Shown here: positions 15,024 through 21,756 of the stretch, one piece after another | Position numbering within the stretch: the stretch's first letter is position 1 | Layout: every line of letters begins with the position of its first letter | Assembly (NCBI GenBank): GCA_022730015.1 | Contig: DZBU01000009.1 | Span: 1 to 38,392, forward strand | DNA length: 38,392 nucleotides | Origin: Candidatus Elulimicrobium sp. | Lineage (GTDB): Bacteria > Patescibacteriota > Minisyncoccia > Phycocordibacterales > UBA918 | Direction of reading: 5' to 3' | Notes under the pieces: generated by a model | Databases searched by the model: none | Told to the model about the DNA's origin: nothing | The model's input: the letters and a program-made list of their open reading frames with translations, nothing else | Position numbers and translations under genes: made by a program

Positions 15024-15045
15024 AAGACCGTCTGATTGGTCTTTT
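15024..15045 (+). terminator. Weak hairpin with T tract after the flavoprotein gene
   Basis: AAGACC (15024-15029) pairs with GGTCTT (15038-15043), followed by TT. It is a short stem, possibly a weak terminator or leader element of the gene at 15066. Confidence 0.4.
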
Positions 15046-15065
15046 GATAGAGAAGGAGACGAGCC

Positions 15066-15335
15066 ATGACAACTCTGAATGAAGGTAGGCAGATCATGCT
15101 AGAAGCCTGTGAGTATTCGTCAGATCCGATGTTTCAAAGAAGGATGGCCGACCAAGTATTGACCATTACCACTGGTTCTAACCCGTTCCATGTTTGGGAG
15201 CGGCTTCCACCGAACGAGAAAGAATGTTTTGGTTCCATGGAGCAGCACCCAGAAGGCATGGAATTGTGCATCGAGCAGTGGATCGAGACCGGAGCAGCGA
15301 AGCGTTGGGGTGAAGCATACAAACAAAATTCTTAA
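15066..15335 (+). CDS. Small unknown soluble protein, 89 aa
   Basis: I do not recognise it. It is acidic and helical, with three Cys and several Trp/Met residues, and no signal or membrane segment. A strong Shine-Dalgarno (AAGGAG, 15053-15058) lies 7 nt before the ATG and fixes the start. A terminator follows at 15357, so it is an independent unit. The open frame, ribosome-binding site and flanking signals make it a likely true gene despite its size. Confidence 0.7.
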   Translation: MTTLNEGRQIMLEACEYSSDPMFQRRMADQVLTITTGSNPFHVWERLPPNEKECFGSMEQHPEGMELCIEQWIETGAAKRWGEAYKQNS

Positions 15336-15356
15336 TAACACTACAGTGTCATCATC

Positions 15357-15387
15357 AAAACTGGTAAGCATATGCTCGCCAGTTTTT
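15357..15387 (+). terminator. Intrinsic terminator after the 89-aa gene
   Basis: Stem AAAACTGG / CCAGTTTT encloses the palindrome AGCATATGCT and is followed by TTTATTT. Confidence 0.75.
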
Positions 15388-15393
15388 ATTTGC

Positions 15394-15421
15394 TTGCCGT
15401 TGCCGAGCCAAGTCGTATACT
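15394..15421 (+). promoter_or_regulatory. Promoter TTGCCG-N16-TATACT for prmC
   Basis: The -35 is at 15394-15399 and the -10 at 15416-15421, leaving 16 nt between the -10 and ATG 15438. The leader is very short and has no Shine-Dalgarno. Confidence 0.65.
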
Positions 15422-15437
15422 ACGGCAACTCAAACTT

Positions 15438-16187
15438 ATGACCTATCTTGAAACACAGTGCAAACTGCTTCTTACCGAAAAATATCAGGGAGAAAAGACC
15501 GAGCAATACGGCCCGGACTGTGAACGTCTGCAAAAAGGGGAACCGTACGAGTATGTCCTGGGGTACGTCGATTTTTTGGGTACCAAAATCGATCTTTCTT
15601 TGCGGCCGATGATTCCTCGACTGGAGACCGCCTTTTGGGTGGCGCGCGCTATTGAGGAACTGAGAGGGAGAGGAGGGGAGCTTCGTTTGGCCGACACCTT
15701 TGCAGGGGCGGGCAATGTGGGAGTTGCTCTGCTGAAGCATTTACCGAACGCAACCGTTGATATTTGTGAACTTGACCCTAGATTGAAAGAGCAAATTGAA
15801 AAGAATATTGCACAAAATGACATTGCTCCCGAACGAGCGCATGTCATAAGCAGTTCGACCCTAGAAGGACTGACCGGCCAGTACGACGCTATTTTTGCCG
15901 TACCACCGTATGTGCCCTATGAAGCACTACCAGACCTTGACCCAGAAATGATCGAGTACGAGCCACATTTAGCCTTTTTTGCCCACGAAGGCGGACATGA
16001 ATTTCACCGTGCGCTTATAGCTGGTGCCTGGGATCTACTACTTAAAGAGGGCGGCACCCTCTACATGGAAGCCGACATGGACCATAACGACGCCATCAGG
16101 AAGTTGGTCGAGGGAACAAAATGGTCAAAACTGGAGTTCTGGCCAGACCCGTATGGAGCCACTCCGAATGCGGTACTGCGAAAATAG
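15438..16187 (+). CDS. prmC: HemK/PrmC-like N5-glutamine methyltransferase, 249 aa
   Basis: The order of motifs fits PrmC: EYVLGYVDFLGTKIDLS and PMIPRLETAFWV (the usual IPRPETE region), the SAM-binding DTFAGAGNVGVALLK (about 86-100), VDICELDP, and then AVPPYVPYE (about 154-162) with EYEPHLAFFA. PrmC methylates the GGQ glutamine of release factors. The catalytic NPPY is VPPY here (V155), losing the Asn that normally holds the target amide, and the N-terminal helical domain is short. It may be a diverged PrmC or a related methyltransferase. The start at 15438 follows from the promoter at 15394; an upstream ATG would lie in the terminator. The TAG stop abuts the tRNA-Leu gene. Confidence 0.8.
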   Translation: MTYLETQCKLLLTEKYQGEKTEQYGPDCERLQKGEPYEYVLGYVDFLGTKIDLSLRPMIPRLETAFWVARAIEELRGRGGELRLADTFAGAGNVGVALLKHLPNATVDICELDPRLKEQIEKNIAQNDIAPERAHVISSSTLEGLTGQYDAIFAVPPYVPYEALPDLDPEMIEYEPHLAFFAHEGGHEFHRALIAGAWDLLLKEGGTLYMEADMDHNDAIRKLVEGTKWSKLEFWPDPYGATPNAVLRK

Positions 16188-16274
16188 TGGTGCTGGAGAG
16201 AGGACTTGAACCTCCATGGAGTTGCCCCCACTACGACCTGAACGTAGCGCGTCTACCAATTTCGCCACTCCAGC
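16188..16274 (-). tRNA. tRNA-Leu (CAG) with encoded CCA
   Basis: On the minus strand acceptor GCTGGAG (16268-16274) pairs with CTCCAGC. The anticodon stem CTACG/CGTAG holds TTCAGGT with anticodon CAG. A class II variable arm (GGGG-CAACT-CC type) and the T loop TTCAAGT follow. The 3' end reads ACCA, so CCA (16188-16190) is encoded, unlike the other three tRNAs. It converges on prmC, whose stop codon ends at 16187. Confidence 0.93.
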
Positions 16275-16294
16275 ATACAGAAATGTATGTGGGG

Positions 16295-16323
16295 TATTAA
16301 AGCACGATAATACATAAGTTCAA
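16295..16323 (-). promoter_or_regulatory. Promoter TTGAAC-N17-TTAATA for tRNA-Leu
   Basis: On the minus strand the -35 is at 16318-16323 and the -10 at 16295-16300, about 20 nt before the tRNA 5' end. Confidence 0.55.
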
Positions 16324-16468
16324 ATTACTGATACCTTAGAATCTTTTAGGTCTTGTATTTCTCTACAGCTATGCTTTAATGCTGGTACGAAACGAAGCTC
16401 CTCTGACGTTTTGAAGAAAGACCAGTGTGAAGTGATGTTTTGTTTACAATAATTAGATCTACATATAT

Positions 16469-16666
16469 ATGAAGGGTTCAATCGTACGAAAGCGCACTGA
16501 AGGTTACGGGTTCATCAAGCCAGAAAATGGTGAGAAGGATGTATTCTTCCACGCTTCAGCACTTGTTGATGTCGCTTTTGATGACCTCAACGAAGGTGAT
16601 GTTGTTACATTTGAAGTTGAGCAGGGTCCTAAAGGTCCAGCTGCAGCAAACGTACAGCGCGCGTAA
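16469..16666 (+). CDS. Cold-shock protein, CspA family, 65 aa
   Basis: A single cold-shock (OB-fold) domain spans the whole protein. RNP1 is GYGFIKP and RNP2 is VFFHASAL; the usual KWF before RNP1 is replaced by RKRTEG. The protein should bind single-stranded RNA or DNA and melt RNA structure. A TACAAT about 20 nt upstream (in TTTACAAT) gives a short AU-rich leader without Shine-Dalgarno. The gene is monocistronic, closed by the terminator at 16681. Confidence 0.93.
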   Translation: MKGSIVRKRTEGYGFIKPENGEKDVFFHASALVDVAFDDLNEGDVVTFEVEQGPKGPAAANVQRA

Positions 16667-16680
16667 GTAGCAAAACAAAA

Positions 16681-16713
16681 AGTGGCGCGGGCAAAGCCCC
16701 GCGCCACTTTTTT
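16681..16713 (+). terminator. GC-rich terminator after the cold-shock gene
   Basis: An 11-bp perfect stem (16681-16691 / 16698-16708) is followed by seven T. Confidence 0.85.
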
Positions 16714-16762
16714 GAACCAATCTAACCCCAGCCTAACCTGCCGTGTACTGACTGTTTGTTGG

Positions 16763-16768
16763 TATACT
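16763..16768 (+). promoter_or_regulatory. Extended -10 (TGG-TATACT) for the ClpC-like operon
   Basis: There is a 9-nt gap to ATG 16778. It sets the start of the small membrane protein downstream of the terminator overlap. Confidence 0.65.
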
Positions 16769-16777
16769 AAAGACACC

Positions 16778-17167
16778 ATGCTCTTTCTTTCTATCGTGCA
16801 CCATTACTTACTTTGGCACTACTCCCGTGCCTTCCTGGAAATATTCCATGTCTGGCTTAACTTCCTGTGGTTTGTGGTCCACTTCTTTTCTATTCCACAA
16901 CTCATTCGTTCTTGGCTATCACCATGGAAGCGCATGGTCGAAGACCGTGGTGAAAAATGGAATCTCGAAGACCTCGCCGGCTATATCATAATCGGGCTCA
17001 TCTCTCGCATCATAGGTTCCATTCTTCGGACTATCATCATTGGTATCGGTCTGATTTGTTTACTCTTTACCGTCCTTGCCGGTTTTTCCGTCTATATTTT
17101 TTGGATCGCTGCGCCGTTTGCCATCATTCTTTTATTTGGTTTTGGCATTACCCTCCTAGTAGCATAA
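16778..17167 (+). CDS. Small membrane protein upstream of the ClpC-like ATPase, 129 aa
   Basis: The N-terminal half is amphipathic and aromatic (HHYLLWHYS, FLWFVVHFF), then a charged stretch SPWKRMVEDRGEKWNLED, then two or three hydrophobic helices to the C-terminus. I do not recognise the family. The start follows from the -10 box at 16763. The next gene begins 10 nt after its stop without a promoter, so the two are one operon and probably work together in the membrane. It might be a partner or substrate-presenting subunit of the AAA+ protein; this is inference from position. Confidence 0.75.
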   Translation: MLFLSIVHHYLLWHYSRAFLEIFHVWLNFLWFVVHFFSIPQLIRSWLSPWKRMVEDRGEKWNLEDLAGYIIIGLISRIIGSILRTIIIGIGLICLLFTVLAGFSVYIFWIAAPFAIILLFGFGITLLVA

Positions 17168-17177
17168 GACTTTTATC

Positions 17178-19619
17178 ATGATTACTCTCAACGACAGTAG
17201 CAAACAATACGCACCTGCCATTCGACTCACTGCAGTATTGAGTCGACCTACCTTGTCATTACTACGGGGCGCAAGTTTTTCTGGCATGCTTCTCTGCGGA
17301 GCTGGAGTAGCGACTTCTCAGTATTTCTTTGCTGGACAATTCTCTACCGAATTACTCGGCGGAACGGCAATCTTCAGTGCACTCTGGTTAGAACAAATGC
17401 TCGCGTTCTCCTATCACAATAGCTACTACTTTCGGGGTCTCAATTCACTCATCGGAATCGATGAAGAAGATATCACCGGAGCAACCTACGATGTTGCAGC
17501 GGCTGTATTGAAGCATCCAGATGACGCGATACTTGCTTTTTGCACCTCCAGTTTTGGTTCACAGGTACTAATCAGAACAGGCATCCCAACCGAACAGTTA
17601 GACGCTTTTCTACGTGGCCAAAGACAAAAAATAACTTCCGCCATGGTCGTGCTTCCTGAAAACGAACTGTTTAGTTTGATCGGTCTTGGAAAGTACCTTT
17701 TAATGCACGACACCGGATTTAGATCCTTATTTAGCACAGCTGGTATCACTGAAGAGACTTTCCTTGGAGCTTTGCGCTGGGTGGTTGGTTCATACCATCA
17801 GGAGAAACGTCTCGTGCGTTGGTGGAGTAAGGATAATCTTTCTCGCACCACCGGTATCGGTCGAGAATGGGCGTACGGAACTGCCTATACCCTTGAAAGG
17901 TTCTCTCGAGATATTCGTACGAGTGCAGTCTTCTCAACCTTAAATAAAGATAGTTCTTTCGCAACGGAAAAAGTCCGCGAAATCGAATCTGCACTTGCTC
18001 GAACCAAGGACGCAAATGTACTTATCATTGGTGAAGCAGGGGTCGGAACAATCGATCTTGTAATGGCGGTTGCCGAACGTATGCATACCGGTAAATCGAT
18101 CGATGCGATATCGGGTAAGCAAATCATCGTACTTGATACCAGTCGATTGTTTGCCGTCCACAGGGATAAGCAGGAGCTGGAGCTAACATTGCTTCAAATG
18201 TTTGATGAAGCAATCGTAGCTGGCAATATTATTATTGTAATTGAAAATATCAGCGCTTTTATCAGAGAAGCTGAAGCAATGGGAGTATTCGTTCCAGAAC
18301 TCCTTGATGAATACCTGGCCTTGCCTCAATTACAGTTCGTTGCCACTGATACCCCTGGGGCGTATCACACTCATCTAGAAACGCTTGGTGCTTTTGCTCG
18401 CCGTTTTGTTGAAGTATTGGTCGACAGCCCAGATCTTACTGCGACAACCAGAGTACTCCAGGGCATTGCCCTTCGTATTGAAATGAAGTACCAAGTACTC
18501 TTCACCTACGCTGGACTCCATGCGGTCACTATTGCTGCCGATCGTTATATTGTAGAAGGTGTTATGCCCAGTAAGGCGATCGATCTTCTCGTCGATGTTG
18601 CGACAAAAGCCAGTCAAACCAATACCACCATCATCACTGATGATTTTGTCTATCAAGTAGTAAGTGAAAAAACCAATGTTCCGGCTGGGCCAATACAAGA
18701 CCAAGAGCGAGACTTACTGCTTCATCTGGAGGACCGACTGCACCAACAAGTCATCGGGCAGCAAAATGCTCTCAACGCGATAGCACGAGCCATGCGACGC
18801 GCACGAGCAGGTATTCAGTCTACCGACAAGCCAATCGGATCTTTTCTCTTTCTTGGACCAACTGGTGTTGGAAAGACCGAAACCGCTAAAGCCCTAGCCA
18901 AAGTATTCTTTGGCGGGGAAGATAAAATGCAGCGTCTTGATATGTCAGAATACAGTGGAGAAGATGCTCTCGCACATCTGATCGGTAGAGGGGAAGCACC
19001 CGGTACTCTCCCGACCATGCTACGCGAACACCCCTATTGCGTCTTGCTTCTTGATGAGTTCGAAAAAGCGACTCGGCCCGTCCATGATCTTTTCTTGCAG
19101 ATTCTCGACGAAGGCATGTTCACCGATGCCCGCGGGATGAGAGTAAATGCACGCAACACGATCATCATCGCGACTTCAAATGCTGGCAGTCAGCTTATCC
19201 TTCGAACAGTACAGCAGCGAAAAGAACTTTCAACACTATCTCAGGAGATCATTGATCATATTGTACGAGAAGGTGTCTACCGACCAGAACTCATCAACCG
19301 ATTTGACAGCACCATCATCTTTGAACCGCTCACTCTGGGCGAACAAACAGAAGTCGCTAGCCTCATGCTTGGCGGGCTCTACACACGAGTAAAAGAACGA
19401 GGGTACGAGATTGATGTCAGTGAAGACCTGCTTGCTGTACTGGTGGAAAAAGGATACAACCCCGAGTATGGCGCTCGACCAATGCAGCGAGTGTTGCAAG
19501 ATGTGGTTGAAGAAAAGATTGCACAAAAGATCATTTCTGGTGTGGTGAAGAAGGGAGAGAAGATACCACTTAGAAAATCGGATTTCACTGAAGCCGAATT
19601 AGCCGTACAAGGGACATAA
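17178..19619 (+). CDS. Membrane-tethered ClpC-like AAA+ ATPase with degenerate D1, 813 aa
   Basis: Two hydrophobic segments (about 33-53 and 58-78) precede a Clp-N-like helical region (about 100-210). D1 begins near 265; its Walker A is GEAGVGTI (285-292), with Thr in place of the essential Lys, and Walker B is IIIVIENI (351-358), so D1 should not hydrolyse ATP. D2 is intact: GPTGVGKT (560-567), VLLLDEFEKA (622-631), ATSN (sensor 1) and INRFD (R708). The D2 pore-loop segment that normally reads GYVG is changed (LIGRGEAPGTL, 601-611), and no ClpP-docking IGF/IGL loop is seen near 670-690. Probably a membrane-bound remodelling ATPase not coupled to ClpP. It ends before the terminator at 19661. 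Confidence 0.88.
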   Translation: MITLNDSSKQYAPAIRLTAVLSRPTLSLLRGASFSGMLLCGAGVATSQYFFAGQFSTELLGGTAIFSALWLEQMLAFSYHNSYYFRGLNSLIGIDEEDITGATYDVAAAVLKHPDDAILAFCTSSFGSQVLIRTGIPTEQLDAFLRGQRQKITSAMVVLPENELFSLIGLGKYLLMHDTGFRSLFSTAGITEETFLGALRWVVGSYHQEKRLVRWWSKDNLSRTTGIGREWAYGTAYTLERFSRDIRTSAVFSTLNKDSSFATEKVREIESALARTKDANVLIIGEAGVGTIDLVMAVAERMHTGKSIDAISGKQIIVLDTSRLFAVHRDKQELELTLLQMFDEAIVAGNIIIVIENISAFIREAEAMGVFVPELLDEYLALPQLQFVATDTPGAYHTHLETLGAFARRFVEVLVDSPDLTATTRVLQGIALRIEMKYQVLFTYAGLHAVTIAADRYIVEGVMPSKAIDLLVDVATKASQTNTTIITDDFVYQVVSEKTNVPAGPIQDQERDLLLHLEDRLHQQVIGQQNALNAIARAMRRARAGIQSTDKPIGSFLFLGPTGVGKTETAKALAKVFFGGEDKMQRLDMSEYSGEDALAHLIGRGEAPGTLPTMLREHPYCVLLLDEFEKATRPVHDLFLQILDEGMFTDARGMRVNARNTIIIATSNAGSQLILRTVQQRKELSTLSQEIIDHIVREGVYRPELINRFDSTIIFEPLTLGEQTEVASLMLGGLYTRVKERGYEIDVSEDLLAVLVEKGYNPEYGARPMQRVLQDVVEEKIAQKIISGVVKKGEKIPLRKSDFTEAELAVQGT

Positions 19620-19660
19620 AACAGCTGCTTTAAGCGGGGTCTTATAGCTTAAAGAAAAAA

Positions 19661-19691
19661 CAGGCGGGCCCTTCGGGCCCGCCTGTTTTTA
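19661..19691. terminator. GC-rich bidirectional terminator
   Basis: An 11-bp stem (19661-19671 / 19675-19685) has a TTC loop, with TTTTT to the right and TTTTTT on the minus side. It serves the clp-like operon (+) and the acidic protein gene (-). A further 8-bp hairpin (19628-19635 / 19647-19654) precedes it. Confidence 0.85.
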
Positions 19692-19707
19692 TTTGAAAGC
19701 AACTACC

Positions 19708-20559
19708 TTAGTTACCTTCTTGCAACAACATCTGCTGCTGGAGCAATTGGATCAATACAAGAAGGAGTTCTCGGAGCTGACTCTGAAGTTCCGTTCGGTC
19801 AGTGGTCTTTCCATAATCCTTGTACTTATCCTGAAGACGGTCGCGGTCTCGGTCTTGATCCTGGTCACAATCATCGTCACCGTCACAATCCTGATCGCGA
19901 TCTTGGTCTTGGTCACAAGACTTACCAGGATTGTCTTCGTCACAACCGTCATCATCGTTACCATGACCACGGTTGTTGTCTTCGTCTTCATCCTCGTCAC
20001 TGTCGTCATATTCATCGAAGATACCCTCAGCTAAATCCTTGGCATCATCAGCCAGATCCTTGGCATCACTGTATTCTTCATCCTCAAACTTATCCTTAGC
20101 ATCAGCAAGCAGTTCTTCTGCCTCTGCCAAAGTGCTTGAAGCAGTGTCTAGATCATCTTCATCTTCCTCAGCATCTTCTGCTTCTTCAATTCTTTCAGCG
20201 GCGTCTGCAATTTCTTCCTCAGCATCTTCGATAGCGTCAGAAGCTTCTTCCTCAGCATCTTCATCTTCCATGTTATCGATACCCGCAAGGTCCTCGATCT
20301 CGTCTTCAGTTAGGTCAATATCAAAATCGGCTTTAAGATCATCAACGAGATCTCCAAGGGCTTCCTCGAGGTCAGCATCATCATAGGTATAGTCTTCGCC
20401 TTCATCTCCATACTCCACTTCCACCTCAACTCGATCTGCATACACTTCGATATCGATCTCGAGATCGTCGTATGAAGCGTATGCGGTAAATGCCATGCCG
20501 AAAGCTACCACTAGGGAAGCTGCGAAAATGGCTAGTTTATTAGTAAAAGTTACCTGCAT
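19708..20559 (-). CDS. Secreted Asp/Glu-rich protein, 283 aa
   Basis: A signal peptide (residues 1-28, ending AYAS) is followed by an extremely acidic chain: a short beta-like segment, a helical Glu/Ala/Asp stretch to about 190, a loop with four Cys and Asp-rich DxDxD-type repeats (DQDQDRDQDCDGDDD, about 205-235) resembling calcium-binding repeats, and a Leu/Gln-rich amphipathic C-terminal helix. Function unknown. The Asp-rich repeats suggest calcium or other cation binding at the cell surface. The antisense Ser-rich open frame is a shadow. A leader-peptide-like ORF and terminator lie in its 5' region at 20648-20749. Confidence 0.82.
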   Translation of the reverse strand: MQVTFTNKLAIFAASLVVAFGMAFTAYASYDDLEIDIEVYADRVEVEVEYGDEGEDYTYDDADLEEALGDLVDDLKADFDIDLTEDEIEDLAGIDNMEDEDAEEEASDAIEDAEEEIADAAERIEEAEDAEEDEDDLDTASSTLAEAEELLADAKDKFEDEEYSDAKDLADDAKDLAEGIFDEYDDSDEDEDEDNNRGHGNDDDGCDEDNPGKSCDQDQDRDQDCDGDDDCDQDQDRDRDRLQDKYKDYGKTTDRTELQSQLRELLLVLIQLLQQQMLLQEGN

Positions 20560-20643
20560 ATAAATGAGTGTTTTTTATGTTTCTACTTATAATTCGTTCT
20601 GCTCCGCAGACACTTCTTTAGTGTACTCCTATTTACCAGACAT

Positions 20644-20690
20644 AAAAAGACCCGAAGGCCTCCGAAAATGAAAGGGTGACCTACGGGTCT
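20644..20690 (-). terminator. Terminator/attenuator in front of the acidic protein gene
   Basis: On the minus strand AGACCCGTAGG (20680-20690) pairs with CCTTCGGGTCT (20648-20658, one mismatch) and is followed by TTTT. It lies upstream of the acidic protein gene and contains the stop codon of the short ORF 20681-20749 in its 5' arm. The hairpin resembles that at 11117-11179. Confidence 0.6.
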
Positions 20691-20749
20691 GGTATAGGGT
20701 GTGCAAGCAACGCTTGCGGTGAAGAACAAAAATGAACTAGGTTCACCAT
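20681..20749 (-). CDS. Candidate 22-aa leader peptide
   Basis: ATG 20749 opens a 22-codon ORF with a GGAG 8 nt upstream. Its TAG stop is inside the terminator stem at 20680. A promoter TTGCCA (20809-20814) / TATAAC (20784-20789) precedes it. The peptide (begins MVNLVHFC) has no run of one amino acid that would name a regulating tRNA. The order promoter, short ORF, terminator, structural gene is that of transcription attenuation. It may also be a small protein in its own right. Confidence 0.4.
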   Translation of the reverse strand: MVNLVHFCSSPQALLAHPIPDP

Positions 20750-20783
20750 TGATTCTACTCCAAAAACTTCTTGAAACAATTGA

Positions 20784-20814
20784 GTTATACACATTCATCC
20801 GAGCCTTTTGGCAA
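20784..20814 (-). promoter_or_regulatory. Possible promoter TTGCCA-N19-TATAAC
   Basis: It reads on the minus strand and would drive the leader ORF and acidic protein gene. The spacing of 19 nt is longer than usual. Confidence 0.4.
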
Positions 20815-20844
20815 GCCAGATTGGTCAAGCTAGCTGTATTGACA

Positions 20845-20850
20845 TAGAAT
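20845..20850 (+). promoter_or_regulatory. -10 (TAGAAT) for the M14-like pair
   Basis: There is a 9-nt gap to ATG 20860. A weak -35 (TTGGTC, 20821-20826) lies 18 nt upstream. Confidence 0.55.
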
Positions 20851-20859
20851 ATGTAGTAT

Positions 20860-21756
20860 ATGCAAGCAAAAAACATCATTATTGCCGCGCTCGCGCTGGC
20901 ACTCATTATTGGAATTGGTTTCTTACTATTTAAAAGTGGTGCTGATACGGTCGTTGTAGTTGAGGATACTCCAGACAAAACAACTGTTGCAGAAGTCTTG
21001 CCAGTAGAACCAGATGGTGGCATTGGTGACGGTGCAGAACCATCATCGGACACTACTGACCAACGAGGAGCTGAAAGCCTCATAGGGTATTCGGTAGAAG
21101 GAGAAGAGATTCTGGCCTATCACTTTGGCACTGGAGATCGTGAGATCCTGCTCATTGGCGGTGTGCATGGTGGCTACTCACCAAATACCACTGATCTTGC
21201 CAATGAATTGGTCACTTATTTTAAGGAAAACGGAGACACTATTCCAGAGAATCTTCTCGTAACCGTCATTCCAAACCTCAATCCAGACGGTACAGAAAAG
21301 AGTGGTACCGCCGGTCGTTTCAATGCTAACAATGTGGATTTGAATCGTAACTTTGACTGTGAGTGGTCAGCTACCGCACTCTGGCGCAGCGAAGAAATTA
21401 GTGGTGGTGCGACGGCCTTCTCTGAACAAGAAGCACAAGCCCTTCGTGACTACGTAGTAAAATATGATCCAGCCGCAGCGATCGTTTGGTTTAGTGCTGA
21501 GGGCAAGGTTTATCCATCAGCTTGTGGTGGCACACCGAGCAAGGCCTCGGTCGAGCTAGCTGCCACCTTTGCCTCTGCTGCTGGCTATCCAGCCGCAGCA
21601 GAATTTAATGCGTACGCGATCACTGGTGACATGGTGAACTGGATGGCAAAAGAAGGAATTCCAGCGATCAGTGTCTTGCTTACCAATCACCAAAATACTG
21701 AGTGGAGCAAAAACGAAGCTGGTATCAAAGCTGTTCTCTCTAAATACGCTGAGTAA
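20860..21756 (+). CDS. M14 carboxypeptidase-like protein lacking the zinc site (pseudoenzyme), 298 aa
   Basis: An N-terminal anchor (about 6-24) and a Pro/Asp-rich linker precede an M14 fold. GGVHGG (H103), NPDG, VDLNRNFDC (R163) and the SEQEAQALRDYV helix are kept. Compared with the tandem paralogue downstream, which aligns residue for residue (both 298 aa), it has S107 for E88, F211 for the third zinc ligand H211, and L273 for the catalytic E273. It should therefore not bind zinc or cut peptides, but could still bind peptide or glycan-linked peptide. Its stop overlaps the start of the active paralogue by one base (TAATG). Confidence 0.85.
   Translation: MQAKNIIIAALALALIIGIGFLLFKSGADTVVVVEDTPDKTTVAEVLPVEPDGGIGDGAEPSSDTTDQRGAESLIGYSVEGEEILAYHFGTGDREILLIGGVHGGYSPNTTDLANELVTYFKENGDTIPENLLVTVIPNLNPDGTEKSGTAGRFNANNVDLNRNFDCEWSATALWRSEEISGGATAFSEQEAQALRDYVVKYDPAAAIVWFSAEGKVYPSACGGTPSKASVELAATFASAAGYPAAAEFNAYAITGDMVNWMAKEGIPAISVLLTNHQNTEWSKNEAGIKAVLSKYAE

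Noticed and set aside
19973-20386. 137-codon plus-strand Ser-rich open frame
   Set aside because: It is the complement of the Asp/Glu repeats of the acidic protein; Ser codons mirror Asp/Glu codons.
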